Assembly: GCA_002943765.1 (NCBI GenBank)
Contig: PQWQ01000037.1
Span: 186,001 to 250,000 of the forward strand
Direction: 5' to 3'
Source of the DNA: Psoroptes ovis
Lineage: Eukaryota; Arthropoda; Arachnida; Sarcoptiformes; Psoroptidae
Length of the DNA: 64,000 nucleotides
This document shows positions 1 to 12,829 of this stretch, piece after piece; within the stretch, counting starts at the first letter, position 1, and each line of letters starts with the position of its first letter. A program made the position numbers and the translations under genes. The notes below the pieces were generated by a model. That model had not been told where the DNA came from. It was given only the letters and a program-made list of their open reading frames with translations, and did no database searches.

Positions 1-302
1 ATAACACTGGAAATTTTAATCAGGGGAAAAATAATTAAAATTTTCTTTGTTTCGTTGATTTAAGATTATTTCAAAATTCAAATTTGAAAATATTTTGGCC
101 AAAAATCTGTGACAAACACACACTAGCAAGCTCACAAATCAAACAATTCACCATTTAATCAAACGATTCCCTTTGACAAAATCAAGTCAATCATTCGAGT
201 CAAACGCATTGCCACAAAATATCTAAGATCATTAATATCAAGAGATTTTGATGATTTAAATAATGATTTTTTGACTAGGAAATGATGTCAAATGAACAAA
301 TA
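1..302. other. Non-coding flank, AT-rich
   Basis: No open reading frame with coding character and no recognised repeat. It runs up to the TA dinucleotide that flanks the inverted-repeat element starting at 303. Confidence 0.5.
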
Positions 303-1582
303 TTACCTTGTCCGGAGTAAAGTTAGGAGTGTTCAAATTCAATTTTTTCAAAAACTATTGAAGATTTCTTAGCGAAACTTTAACATAATAAAATTTAGTT
401 TTCTTCAAACCTTATAAATGATTTTCAAGGCCCAAGTACCATAGGGACCTTGTCAAAATGGCCCTTTTGCAAACTGTTCAAAATGACCAAATTAGCAGTA
501 TTTTTGGAAATATTTAAATTTTGTAATCGAATGCTTGAAATCCATATTTTCACGAGACAAGACAGTTTTGGTCACAAAAATTATGACCTGGGTCATATTG
601 ACCCGACTTTAAATGTCAAAATAGTTTTTCAGGGATAATCACGTGACAACTTAATTTTCATGGAACCAAACATTATCAAGAAGAATATCATATCCTTGCA
701 GTCTTTTTCAACCATTCTTGAACGGGCCATGGGTCCCGATTAACGTCCTATGGGCCTTGGTTGTTATTGCTTAATTTTCGTGCCAGAGATGCCGAAAGAC
801 GATGACATGGATATCCATGGTCATGATGAGAATGCTATTCTCTCACCCGATCCCTGTTGTAAAAATTTTGGTCCTAGCTCTTATTTAACTGGGTAAAATT
901 TCCACTTCCTTCAACAAGAGTATGCTGTAGTGGGGCCCAGAATTTTTCAGTGGGAGAAATGTGTCACTATCACTTTGAGAGACGTGTTGAGCAAAGTGAA
1001 CTCTTGTGACATCAATCTTTTTTCAAGGTGATTTGGTCTTGGGTCCCATTGTTGGATTCGAATTTTTCGAAATCTGACTTGCTTTGATTTTAGGGGTGTT
1101 ATGTTCCACACAAGGCTCATAGGAACTTCAAATTTGAGGAACAGATCACCAACATTCCAGGCTCTTACATTCTTGAAACATTTTTTTGATTCCTCGGATT
1201 CTCGGGTCTTTTTCAACCCTTAAACAAACGACTAGTTTTCGATCATTTTTGAGCTTTTTCTCCTACTGATGATTGATATCATCGATTTTTCTTCTGTTTT
1301 CTGAGAATATCCTAGGCCCATCAAAATTTCCCACAATTGTTTTTGGATTCTGGAAGCTGTGAATCCTGGAATTATGATGATTTTGTCAAAATCATGCTGT
1401 TTTTATTGGACCTTTTTAAAATGGGCCACTCTAGGGTCATCTCTGAGGGAAATTCGAAAATTCTTTTTTTTTCGATGAAGCATTAGTCCCAGTACTAGTG
1501 GTGAAAATTTGGCCCCGAAACATCAAGCGATTGCTGAATTATTTAGATAGATGTCACCCTAACTTTACGCCGGACAAGGTAA
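303..1582. mobile_element. 1.28-kb TA-flanked terminal-inverted-repeat element, probably non-autonomous
   Basis: The left end reads TTACCTTGTCCGGAGTAAAG and the right end, reverse-complemented, reads TTACCTTGTCCGGCGTAAAG. The inverted repeat is about 25 bp with one mismatch in these 20 bases, and it is flanked on both sides by TA (301-302 and 1583-1584). TA duplication and a length near 1.3 kb are what Tc1/mariner-type elements show. The interior is richer in G+C than its surroundings but holds no transposase-length frame; the longest frames are about 60 aa (+) and 90 aa (-, 947-1216) with no recognised motif. The terminal TTACCTTGTCCGG resembles the TTAGGTTGTCCGA end of the short MITE family in this window, so a shared transposase is possible. 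It is either a deleted derivative or a decayed full element. Confidence 0.7.
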
Positions 1583-1588
1583 TAAATA

Positions 1589-1667
1589 TTAGGTTGTTCG
1601 AAAAGTTTTTGCCGATTATATTGTAGGAAATAATGAGAAAATCGGCAAAAACTTATCGGACAGACAA
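1589..1667. mobile_element. Hairpin MITE family 1, type A, copy 1
   Basis: The left arm begins TTAGGTTGTTCGAAAAGTTT and the complementary right arm ends near CTTATCGGACAGAC, so the right tip is degraded. It sits only 6 bp past the end of the 1.28-kb element. Confidence 0.85.
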
Positions 1668-2034
1668 ATATATTTCTTTGACATTATTTCTTTGTTCAGA
1701 GACCATTTTTAGACGTAAGAAAAAGGCTATTAGGTAATAATAATCCTAAGAATGCACTGAAAACAAATAAACAAACAAACAAACCTTAAATATCAAAGGC
1801 TAATGGTGTGTGTTTGTAGCGGATGATGATGATCATCATCTCATTGACAATCAATCGATTATATCGATCTATGAATGAATGAATCGATGAATACCTTTAT
1901 TTAATGTCATTTCAATCACAATTTAAAGTGTTGGTCCATAAATGGAACTTTAATACTTTGACATATTTGTGTGTAAATGGAAAAAATGTAAATGAATGAA
2001 TGCATATTTATAAATGAATAAAAAATGAAAATAT

Positions 2035-2113
2035 TTGATTGTCCGAAAAGTTTCGGCTGATTTTCGCATGTTTTTCAATTGATAAATCGGCAAAAACTTT
2101 ACGGACAGCCTAA
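2035..2113. mobile_element. Hairpin MITE family 1, type D, copy 2
   Basis: The termini are GATTGTCCGAAAAGTTT and ACTTTACGGACAGCCTAA. The centre carries the CATGTTTTTCAATTGATAAA variant instead of the usual ATATCGTAG core; the same centre is seen at 16351 and 44497. Confidence 0.85.
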
Positions 2114-2890
2114 AATTTTTTTCCTGTGGACACACATTACACACTACGATATTTAACGATGGATAATTTTGGTTTACTTCGTTGAAATAAAATGAAAATT
2201 CAAAGATAAACCGACAACAAATCAACTGATCATCATTCAATCGGTTTCACATCATTTAAATTTGATTAAATTTATCATCATTAAATATTATTAGAAATAT
2301 CATTATTAGAAACATATACCACACGTTGAAACAGTGAAATGAATAATAAATAGGACAATATCGCATTACATTTGACAATTGCAATTTGTGAGTTTTTAAA
2401 TTTCTTAAAATTTCATAAGAAAATTATATAAATTCATTCGTATAAGTTTTTTTTTATTTTTGAATGACACAAATTTATTTGAAATAATAAACTCTTGCAT
2501 CTCAGTGAATCAATTAGAAATTTATAAAAATTTGAACACAAATTAAATGATTTGACCAGCATTTGATGTCTCATCATTTGATCATTTGGTGTCTCAGAGC
2601 AAGTTTCAAAAAACTGAAATTATTCACCTTTTGGCAGTATCTGAGCAACTGCAACTAAGTTGTAATTGAAAAACAATGGCAAATGGAAGGAAAATGATGC
2701 AAAATTAACAATTAAATATGATTAACCAGAAAATTCGAAAAATTAAGACTATAACTAAGGTGAAATTAAGCATTATTCAAATGAAATGAATGATTAAGAG
2801 AAGAGATAAACGATGAACATCGTATTCAAAAGAAACAAATTATCATAAAAAGATATGACATGATATGACATATTACCCTTGGTTGACAGA

Positions 2891-2980
2891 TAAGGTTGTC
2901 CGAAAAGTTTTCATATCGTAGAAGTTTTCTGATCATAGAAAATCATTAGAAAATCGGCGATAACTTTTCGGACAATCTAA
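2891..2980. mobile_element. Hairpin MITE family 1, type A, copy 3
   Basis: The ends are TAAGGTTGTCCGAAAAGTTT and AACTTTTCGGACAATCTAA. It has a longer, diverged centre (about 90 bp in all) in which the left arm has lost the GCCGAT motif. Confidence 0.85.
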
Positions 2981-3396
2981 ATATAAATAGCAAAAAGCAT
3001 AAGCAAGCAAAAACAATAATCTTTGTGTGCTTCAAAATTTAAAATTTTTAATCTTACAAACTTTAAGTGCAACGAAAAAATTGCTGGGTTCTGCAATTAT
3101 CGTCAGAGAATAATGATAACTCAAATGAATATCACTAGTCATTATCTTGTATTATATAACAAGCTTAAAGCTTCAAGATGAGAAGATTGGATGAACGTTG
3201 TCGATGGATGCAATCATAATTATTAATGATAATTCTTTGTGTAATGAAAAAACATTAATTTTCCTCAAATAATAATTACACGCAAACACACACACACACA
3301 CAAATCTATAGCCCTTATACTAACTTTTTTTCGACTTGAGACAATTTCAAATTGAGTCAGCAATTATTTGCTGTCATTATTGTTTCATTTGAAATA

Positions 3397-3477
3397 TTAG
3401 ATTGTCCGAAAAGTTCTCACCGATTTTCAAATGATTTTCTACCGATATAATCGGCAAAAACTTTTCGAACAATCTAA
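3397..3477. mobile_element. Hairpin MITE family 1, type A, copy 4
   Basis: The ends are TTAGATTGTCCGAAAAGTTC and AACTTTTCGAACAATCTAA, flanked by TA on both sides. The core has the GATATAATCGGC motif. Confidence 0.9.
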
Positions 3478-4210
3478 TATTTTCACAAAAAATAATTACA
3501 ATTATCATTTGATAAAACATGAGAAAATTGTTGGAAAAAATGGTGGAAAATCACATTTGACAATTATTTAAAATGAATGAATGAATGAAAATGATTTGAC
3601 CAACAACAAGATGAAAAATGAAATGAATAAAACTGAGAAATAACCATCATTTTGAATTGGCCGAGAGAAAAGAAAATCACCTGCAAATATATTCAAACAC
3701 ATTCATTCAAATATTCAAAGAAAATTACGGGCAAATGCGAGGGCTAAAACCTCATCAAAAATGCATTCATTTTTTCGAATTATTTTGCTTTGAATTTGGC
3801 CATTTGAGTTTCAAATTATTTCCAATCTAAATGACAAAATGAAATGCGCATCTTTATAAATAATTTTGATTCAAAAACATTTCGAAATTGTGGAGATTGG
3901 AGATAATTTTGCCCGAAGAAAATTCAATTTATATTCGAATATATTTGAGTTGGCAAAATTTGTCACAAAAATTGATATCTTTTGTGGAAAAAAAATCAAA
4001 TTGAATTCAATGGTTGTGACATTTCATTTTCAATTGAAATTTCTACGAAAATTTCAAATCAAATTACAGTTCATTTCGTAGGCACCAAGGCGACATCTGG
4101 CGAATTTGATGCAAAGAAAAAATTTAAATTTTTTCTTAAATTATTTCTTTGGCTTTGAAAGAGTTTTGTATTTGATTTGACATGACTTAAAAATGAAAAA
4201 TTTGATGTAT

Positions 4211-4291
4211 TTAGGTTGTCCGAAAAGTTTTTTGCCGATTTTTCAATGATTTTCTACGGTATAATCGGCAAAAACTTTGTGGACAACCTAA
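4211..4291. mobile_element. Hairpin MITE family 1, type A, copy 5
   Basis: The ends are TTAGGTTGTCCGAAAAGTTT and AACTTTGTGGACAACCTAA. The arms are well matched around a TTTCTACGGTATAATCGGC core. Confidence 0.9.
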
Positions 4292-4659
4292 ATAAAGGCA
4301 CGTGATACATCAAGGCGTTAGTCAGAAAAAATGCACGGACAAATTCGAAATAATTCGACAAACAATAATCACATAGATACATGAACGGAAATAATGAATT
4401 TTCCCTGTTTTTATTTTTGGGCAGAAAATTTCACATATTTTCACAGATTTAATTGTTAAAAATGCATATATGCATTGACAGAAAAAAATAATGTTAAATT
4501 AAATACAGTAGTAAAACAAATTGATAAAAATACAGGAAATGCTCAATTATGAACTGGTGAAAAAAAAAATTTGTCACAAAAACATTATTTGTTTGTTTTG
4601 ATAATTAACAAGAAAATTTTATTTAGGAAAAAAATTAATTTCAATTTTTTCACACAAAA

Positions 4660-4781
4660 TACAAGATGTTTAAAGTTTTAATTCGGGATTTTAAAATTCA
4701 ATTTCGTAATTTTTGAATGTAATTTTTAATTAAATAATTACGAAATTAAGTTTTAAAACTACGAAATAAAACTTGAAAACA
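4660..4781. mobile_element. Palindromic MITE family 2, copy 1
   Basis: The left arm reads TTTAAAGTTTTAATTCG and the right arm reads CGAAATAAAACTTGAAAAC, with ATTACGAAATTAAG inner complements. It is related to the better preserved copies at 14026, 15153, 32028 and 63512. Its right terminus is diverged. Confidence 0.7.
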
Positions 4782-6418
4782 ATGATCAATGAAACAAATA
4801 AAACATACGATCAAAACATAATACTTTTAAGACATCTTTGAGGACATTTGAACTCAAATATTTCAATCAATTTTTCTAAGAATTGAAATTGATTTTTTTC
4901 TTTGGAGAAAACCTTACAAAAATCTTACAAAAATTCAAGATTTTCATTGATATTCATATGAAAAGAAAACAAGAAATATTTGCATACATCACCATCACCA
5001 TCACCACCACCAACAACAATGAACTAAACTACACACTAAACAATGAATGAATGAATCGAGGCTGGCCTACGCAAATAATTTTTCTTTTTTGAATATTTGA
5101 AATAAAATGAATTATTTTTCGAATGAAATAATCAAAATATCATGATTTATCAATTATGAACGAGTTGAAATAATTGGATTTAAATCTTGGATATTCCAAT
5201 TAAAAATAAACATTCAAATAATAAGGTCCATGTCCTAATTTATTCATTCAAGTTTCAAGAAAAATATTAAATTTTAATCCATAAAATGATAACTGTGGAA
5301 ATAGAAGAGATTCTATTTCAAAAGATATGATCAAGAAATCATTCTTTAATTCATCAAGAAAGTATTCAATGATCATTAAGAATTCAGATTTCAAATCAAA
5401 TTTGATTTGAAATTTGATCACAATCGATGAAAAACAATCGTTGTCGTCAATAACATAAGATGTCAAGGTTTAGGTGTAGAATTTTTCGTTTTATAACTGT
5501 GTGTGATAATTTTCAATGTATTTCTCATTTGTCAATGAATGCTTTTCAAAAAAAATTTGATAAAATTGGTTTCCTTTAACTTTTAATAAATAATAATAAA
5601 CTGCTTGAACAAATGGAAAGGAATCGGAGCCACCTACCATTACATTATTTGATTTGAATTCACATGAAAATAAATAAATGATTTCATGCTGATTTTTAGA
5701 TGTAAGCAAATGTGTTTTTATAATTTAAAGCAAATTAAATAACAGTCAAAATATGTGATTCAAGTCAAAACAGAAATTGAATTCAAAAAATAATAAAAAT
5801 AAATTGAAATATATGAAATATAATTTTGCATACCCAAACCAATGTTTCCATTTGTGTCATTTATTTACAAATGAGAATTCATTTCACTACACAAATATTT
5901 CAATTTTTTTCACACAACGATTTGGCTGAACATATTCAACATTTATTCACATATTTGATTCGTCGAATTAAATCAAATTCAAATAAACAAGAAGAAAATA
6001 GACTTTCTGTGTCCATAGATTTTCAAATTTTTTTTCATTCAAAAACACAAATAACATGGCTATAGCTTCATTTGATGATCTGATCTCATCATTAAATATT
6101 CATTCATTCACATTTATTTCAATGAAATTTTAAAATTCAAAAATCAAATAAATGGAATAATAAATAAATAAATGAATGCGATTTGATTCGAAAATTCAAT
6201 AATTTTAATGCATTTTGCGTTCTTCATTGAATATTGAATATATTGTGAATATCACGAGGTGCGTCGTCGTCGTCGTTAGATTTTAATCAACTTTGAATAT
6301 GAAATAAAAAATTGATGAAACACAAAACAAAACAAAAAATGAAATAAATAGAACACAAGGGATTGGTTTTACAATTCATTGCTTTATCGATTTGTTTTGC
6401 TGTTGTTTGTTTGATACA

Positions 6419-6512
6419 TCAGATTGTCCGAAAAGTTATGGTCAATTTTCATTCGGGCAACTTCGATTGAAATTTGATTGATTAAGCCGAATGAACTTTT
6501 CGGACAGCCTGA
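6419..6512. mobile_element. Hairpin MITE family 1, type B (reverse orientation), copy 6
   Basis: The termini match the family (AGATTGTCCGAAAAGTT and AACTTTTCGGACAGCCT). The interior has the type-B asymmetric core, with GATTAAGCCGAATGAAC on the right side and CATTCGGGCAACTTCGA on the left. Confidence 0.85.
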
Positions 6513-7293
6513 TACGAAAAATTATTATTACATAATTATCATCAAAGCATCGATAAGTGAATCGCATTGCATGTAATGTAGTCTATTGATGAATATCAAA
6601 TATATCGAACAATACATTTGGAATATATTTTTTCGATATTTTCGAATGTGGTTATACGAAGAAAATGAAAATAAACAATTCAAAAATGTATGAACGATGC
6701 TCATAGTCATATCATCACACACTCATCAAACACATACAAACACACACAGATGATTACGATTCAATGATATGATAATGGCATTTTTGTTTTCAATGGTTTT
6801 TACATATATTTCATTTCACAGAAAACATTTCAATACAAGATGTTTGCATGAACATTAATGAATGATTGAATGAATCAATGAATATATGCGTATATGCATT
6901 TGTATTAATTAAAGCTGTAAAGATGTCACATTTTTTCCTTTGGTTCTGGTTAACCATAATGAACTCTTTCTTTTTTCAAACATTTCATTAGTACACTTGA
7001 ACAGAGTGTTTTGCAATAATCAGAAAAAATTCAATGAATGAAAATATTAAAAGTAAACACTCTTTATTGGTTTAAATGGCTGCTACTGTTGTTTTTTTTT
7101 GTCTGTGCAAATACATTGCAAACATATGAATACATAGACATATGTATGAATATACAAGAAGAGACGATAAAAATAATGATGATGAAATGAAAGAATGAAT
7201 GAATGAATGAATAAAAATAAATAGAAGAAAACTTTCAAGAATAAACAACACTGAAATACATTCACAAAGATATATATAACATTTTGAATTTTA

Positions 7294-7373
7294 TTAGATT
7301 GTCCGAAAAGTTCATTCGGCTTAATCGATAGAATAGCTCATAAAAATCGGCCAAAACTTTTCGGACAACCTAA
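7294..7373. mobile_element. Hairpin MITE family 1, type B (forward), copy 7
   Basis: The ends are TTAGATTGTCCGAAAAGTTC and AACTTTTCGGACAACCTAA. Inside is GTTCATTCGGCTTAATCGAT, so the two arms pair only at their ends, unlike type A. Confidence 0.9.
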
Positions 7374-7968
7374 TATTTTATTTTAAAAGAAGCTAAGCCG
7401 TTATAACACACTGAAAAACAGCACAAACTCAAAACTTTACAAAATAAACGACGAATAAAATTGTATGAAACAGCCTCAAATGATTGGATGAAACAGAAAA
7501 AAAAACTTCTGCAACAAAAAATGTACAAAATGAACATGAAAAATTCATCTGCACAAATTCTTGTGTGTCTTATAAAGGCGATGTGGAACTAAAAATTTTA
7601 TGAATTTGTGCGCCCAGAAGCTTCGTATATCGAATCGAATGGTGATCAAAGAAATCAATTTGTAAAACTTCTTAAAAAACATTCGAATTGTAATTCGAAG
7701 ATTACACAACACACACACAGTACACACATGTTAAACACTGCTCATCAATTCATTGAATTCAATGAATTATTACTTATTAATATTAGCATTTACACAAGGA
7801 AATCTCAAAGATGTCTTTAAGAAGGAAAAAGATATTCAAAGTAATAAAACTCAATTGAAAAAGTCAATCAATGTTGAAAATTGGCTCAAATCCATGAGTT
7901 TGCGCCAATATTCATTTATTGATTTAGCCATGATTTTGTTTTGTTATTCATCAATCGAATGGGAATTA

Positions 7969-8046
7969 TTAGGTTGTCCGAAAAGTTTTTGCCGATTTTC
8001 TCATAATTTTCTAATATAATCGGCAAAAACATTTCGGACAATCTAA
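7969..8046. mobile_element. Hairpin MITE family 1, type A, copy 8
   Basis: A near-complete hairpin: TTAGGTTGTCCGAAAAGTTT on the left and AACATTTCGGACAATCTAA on the right, with ATAATCGGCAAAAAC just inside. Confidence 0.9.
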
Positions 8047-8200
8047 TATTTTTGAATATTGTCAATTTTTTACAAAATTTAAAATGACACGTTTGAATTC
8101 TTTAAATAATGACAATACAAAAAATACACACTGTGCAATAACAAATTGATCAATGATCATTATTTTAAAGCAAAAAGCAATAAATATGAACCTTTTTTTT

Positions 8201-8256
8201 CAGATTATATCGTAGAGAATTACGATATAATCGGCAAGAATTTATCGGACAACCTA
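8201..8256. mobile_element. Hairpin MITE family 1, 5'-truncated copy 9
   Basis: Only the centre and right arm remain: GATTATATCGTAGAGAATTA, then ATAATCGGCAAGAAT and TTATCGGACAACCTAAC. The left terminal 20 bp is missing. Confidence 0.75.
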
Positions 8257-8367
8257 ACATTTTCAACCTAATATATTCACAAAAAACATATGTGCGCACA
8301 TTCATCATCAAATAAAATTGATTGATTGGATCAAATAAAAATAGAAAATAAATGAATGAAGGCCTAC

Positions 8368-10575
8368 CTGAAGATCAATCGATGATACTGAACCAAAAAA
8401 TTTATTCTTTTTGATTTCAAATAAATTTGTAGGGTTATTGTTATTTTGGAAAAAGCTACGACATGAACTATTATTCATAATAAGCTGCTGTTGTGGATGA
8501 TTATTGGCCATTTTTGGCTGTTGATGTTGTTGGTGATATTGATGTATTAATGATGTAGACATAATTGTTGATGTTGTTGTTGAGGTTATAGTTGTTGTTG
8601 TGGCCGCCGTTGCCGATGTAATCATTGAAACAATTGGAAATCTTTGCATATAACAATTATATGATGTCGTATTGGTCGTAGTTATTGGTGTAATTACTGA
8701 TAATCCACTTGAATTATTAAATTTTGTTGCTGCTGTTGTTGTTGTTGGTGGGGCTATAGTTGCTTGTTTGGTGAAATTTCCTGACGACATATTATGCTGT
8801 TGTGGCTGTTGTTGCTGATGAACAGAATTATTGTTAGGTGGAGGAACCAAAACAGTACCATAAGGCTGATGATTATGGTGTAAAGCATCAGTAATGACCT
8901 TTGGCCTAGCTTGTTGCTGATGAGGTTGTAGGTTTTCAACATTATTATTACCACCAATAGAAACAGCATCAAGACCGTATGCAATTAATGAATTGGATGA
9001 ACGTGAAATATTCATGCTATTTGTGCTTGAATTTGCAATTGCATATCTTTGGCTTTGTGAAATATTTGAAAAATGTTGTGGATGTCCAAATATTGCTGTT
9101 GTCGTTGTTGTGGTTGTTGATGATGATGATAATGTTTGAGGTGAATTATTATTCGATTGATATAAATGTATTGGTACCGATTGTAAAGGTGTAGATGATG
9201 ATGATTTTGGTGCATCCGAACTGTTTGATCTTGATAATGATGCTTTTTGTGGTGTTGTAGGAGCCGATACACTATTCGTCGAAACTATTCGATTCGATTG
9301 CGATTGCTGTTTGTTCGATTGCTGAAGTGCAGGGTCATTCATTAATTCTGGACTATGTATCATGTGTTGTGCAACTTTGGCTTGTTGATATGAATAAGCA
9401 TTTTGTAAAATGGACGATGATGATGATGATGAATCAAAGGCTATAGGTGAAACGTTCGAGACGAAATTTGATGATGAAGGAGTTGTAGATGATGATGATG
9501 ATGCTGAAGCACCGATCACATTTCTAGCAGCGGTCGAACGACGATCAATGGTTGATGGTGCAGCGCAACCATTTGTTGTAATCGTCGCCGACGTTGTCGA
9601 TGATATTGATGTAGGCATCAAAGATAATGCGGAATTCTTCGTTGATGATAATGTGGCCGAAATGTTTGAGGCCAAATGTACATTCGAAGATAATGGCAAT
9701 AGGTATTGACCTCTATTTCTTTGATGATGACCAAGTGATAGTGAAGAATTTGATCGTAACAGCGAAGATGAATTATTATTTGGATTCATCGAATAAACAA
9801 ATGGATTACGATTATGATGATGAGTACCAACAATGGTGGCGCTGTTGTTTGTGCAATAATTATTTATTTGATTATTATTAATACAACTTTCGGTTATTGA
9901 AGATGATTTCGGTGATTGAATTGAAAGATCACGTAATGATTCAAATTCTTTGGTTAGCCGACCTTGCTGTAGCGGTGTATTTGCAATTATACAATTATTA
10001 TTATCATGTGATATCAACAAATTTTGATTCGATTCAAATTGTTGAACATCGAGTAGACTTTGTGAATTGAACAATTTATTTTGTTGTAATTGTTGATGCG
10101 GGGGCGGATGATGAACATTATAGATCGAATCATTTGTTGAACTCAGATGACCAGATATTTGTGGTGAATGCTTTAATCGCTGCTGTTGTTGTTGTTGTTG
10201 TTGAGCTATTCGATTGAAATATTCATGAGATCGATATCGAAGTAGTTCGGTATATGTCTCCAAATCTTGTTGCTGCTGTTGCTGCAGCTGTTGTTTATTT
10301 TGAATTTTTAAAAATTGATCAATATGACGTTGAGGCCTTATTGGTTGAGTATTATTATCAATGATTGAGATCGTTTTCGGTAAGATATGCAAAGATAATG
10401 ATGATGATGATGTTGTTGTTGTTGTTGAATTCGATGATGATGAATTATTGACAGGTGGGTGGTATTGAGGATGTTGATGATTAGGAGGACAAGGATGATG
10501 ATGATGATGAGGATGATTAGTGGAACCGAAAACTGAACCGGAATACGTGGTGGATTGATTAATTTGTTGCTTGTG

Positions 10576-10606
<31 letters not shown>

Positions 10607-11712
10607 GATTGAAATATCTTTTCAATATTATTAGGGCTATAGTTTTGATTATGATCACCTAATAATGGCGATTCTTTAGTCATCAATTGTTTTGATGATA
10701 ATTTTCTATTTTGATAATCGATAAGACTATTGTTATTATCATTCGACAAATTATCAATTGTACAATTATCATTTATATACTTCGATTCAATTGTTGTTTT
10801 TGAATATATTGGGGCCGGCAATATTGCAGGGTTATAGTTATCAACGAATCGATGATTATTTTCATCATTAAAGACTGGAAAATAATGGTGATTATTATTT
10901 CGACTATTTAAATGTTTCAATTCTTCTTCAGTAATCAACAAAGACTTGTCTAAACAATTTATTTGTCTTCGAGATTTGTTGTTTTGTCGTGTGAAATTTA
11001 AATTAATCAAATTTGTAGAATTTTGATTATTCAATAATTTTTGTCGATATTTGGGTAAACAATTATCATAATAATTCAAATTCAAATTAATTTGGTTTTG
11101 GTTGATTTGATGAGAAAAATTGTTATTTTGAAGGCTATTGTTTTCTTCATGTTTGACATCATTATTATTATCATTATTAGAATTCAATTGTGACGATTGT
11201 GAAATCGATATCAATGATTGTCGATAATATCGATTATTATTTCCATTATTATTAATATAATCAATCGTTGATTTATTATTGATATTATCGAACGGTGAAT
11301 CATGTTTATTGTGATAATATTCATTTCCATTATGATATTTTTGATTATTGTTAATTGAGATGGATGTAATCGATGATGATGATGATTGATTAAAGTCTTT
11401 ATTATCATGTCCATTTTGGACATGTCCATCAACAACAATAATATTATTCGTATCACAATCTTTAGCCTTATGATTTTGATGATTATTATTTATGAAATAA
11501 TCAAAATGATTTTCTCTATTATTATTATTATTTGTGAAAATCTTAAGATTTTGATTATTATTCGAATGATTATTATTACAATAAAAGTCAATTTCTTTTT
11601 GAATTTTTTTATTTTTTAGCTGAATATTATTATCATTATGGATATTACAACGATTATTATGCGACTTTGTATTGATGCTTTCAACATTTAACAATGAAAC
11701 AATATCTTTCAT
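8368..11712 (-). CDS. Giant Asn/Gln/Ser-rich first exon of an unrecognised gene
   Basis: A single uninterrupted 1,115-codon exon. The start is the ATG at 11712 (MKDIVSLLNV...); an upstream GTG in the same frame is not used. The frame runs into a clean splice donor, CAG|GTAGGC, at 8368/8367, so the last coded residues are FFGSVSSIDLQ and the residues after it in the open frame are intron read-through. The rest of the gene lies to the left, outside the window or undetected. The product is almost all low complexity: Asn-rich N-terminal third, an Asn run, a His/Pro-rich patch, two Gln runs around a more ordinary segment (QDLETYTELLRYRSHEYFN), then Ser/Thr-rich stretches including SLSRSNSSDAPKSSSSTP. 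No domain is recognised and no membrane segment is seen. Such composition suits a disordered regulatory or scaffold protein, but that is inference. The encoding DNA is full of trinucleotide runs. Purely coincidental openness is unlikely at this length. Confidence 0.75.
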
Positions 11713-12493
11713 AATAATAATAATCACAATGAAGATAATCGTCGGAAATAATGATGATGATTTCTCCTTATAAATATTTTTTTTAAGAATGTTTTCTTAA
11801 TATTTCATCGTATATGAATGAATAATAATAAGCAATGATTTGTCATTTTATTATTAAAAGGGGTTTCCAGAAAAAATTTGAGATTTATTTCGAAAATGAC
11901 CATACATTTCGGCCCCATTATTTATTTTGATTATTTGTTCACATTAATTATTGAAGAAATAATGAAAAATGAATGAAAAATTGCTAAAATTAACAAGGAA
12001 TATACCTTTTGAAAATACATACCTTCAACAGAAAAATATATGTCACATTCAATGGTTTATTTTTGAATTTTCAAAAAGTTGTAGGTTGTGAAATCTGCCA
12101 AATTCGATAGAAAAATCGAAATCGAGGGGAAAAAATATGAAAAATTACTAATTATGTGAAAAAGTAATAAAAATCAAATAAATTTAGAATATTCATATGC
12201 AAATAAGGGCCAATAGAGCCATAATAGAAAATGAATTTAATAAAACATTTTGGAGGGGGAGAAGCTAAAATCAAATCAAAAATTGTAATCAAATTTCTGT
12301 CAAATTCAATGCATCAAATGAAAAAATATTCAAAAAAATGAAAATTTCAAATAATGTTAATTATCTATCTATCAATGTATGTATGTTTATTTTGTGTGTA
12401 TGCAAATATAACAAATGCAAATCATAAACAAAAAACAATTTTTTTTTCTCATTTGTCAATCAACGTATAAACATATCACAATCAAATTACATA

Positions 12494-12574
12494 TTAGGTT
12501 GTCCGAAAAGTTTTTGCCAATTATATCGTGGAAAATAATTCGGAAAATCGGCAAAAACTTTTTGGACAATCTGA
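12494..12574. mobile_element. Hairpin MITE family 1, type A, copy 10
   Basis: The ends are TTAGGTTGTCCGAAAAGTTT and AACTTTTTGGACAATCTGA, next to TA. The arms are matched around ATATCGTGGAAAATAATT. Confidence 0.9.
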
Positions 12575-12742
12575 TATTATTATAAACATGATTCAATAAG
12601 ATTGTTTGATTGGTAGTAGATGATTGTGCAATTGATTAACATAAACAGTCAAAAAATGAGAGCAAAAAATTAATTAATCAGTGAGAAAAAAATGTGAACA
12701 TTTGTCAAATGTACAAATAATTGAAGATAATTTTAGTTTAGT

Positions 12743-12829
12743 AGAAGGCTGGGCGAAAAGTTCATGCGGCTTATTCGATTCGAATTGTACATGAAAACTT
12801 TTCGGACAAAACTTTTCGGACAACCTAAT
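12743..12829. mobile_element. Hairpin MITE family 1, type B, rearranged copy 11
   Basis: The left arm is eroded (GGCTGGGCGAAAAGTTCATG). The right arm carries a small internal duplication of CTTTTCGGACAAAA before the normal TTTTCGGACAACCTAA end. Confidence 0.75.

Larger units (their letters stand above)
1668..8300. other. Gene-free AT-rich stretch with MITEs
   Basis: Scattered frames of 60-90 codons are low in complexity and show no start context, splice pattern or family match. Visible contents are family-1 MITEs, one family-2 MITE at 4660 and short GAAT and ATC tandem runs. If the minus-strand gene at 8368-11712 continues leftwards, this stretch is its first visible intron, because I found no convincing downstream exon here. 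Confidence 0.5.

Noticed and set aside
947..1216. 90-aa minus-strand frame inside the 1.28-kb element
   Set aside because: No transposase motif or DDE-like spacing could be seen and the frame is too short; treated as chance or decayed sequence.
7753..8019. 88-aa plus-strand frame ending in LGCPKSFCRFSHNFLI
   Set aside because: The C-terminal part is MITE copy 8 in translation. The same peptide appears in several unrelated frames, which marks the repeat rather than a gene.
9410..9709. Asp-rich plus-strand frame
   Set aside because: Antisense shadow of the Ser-rich coding repeats of the giant minus-strand exon.
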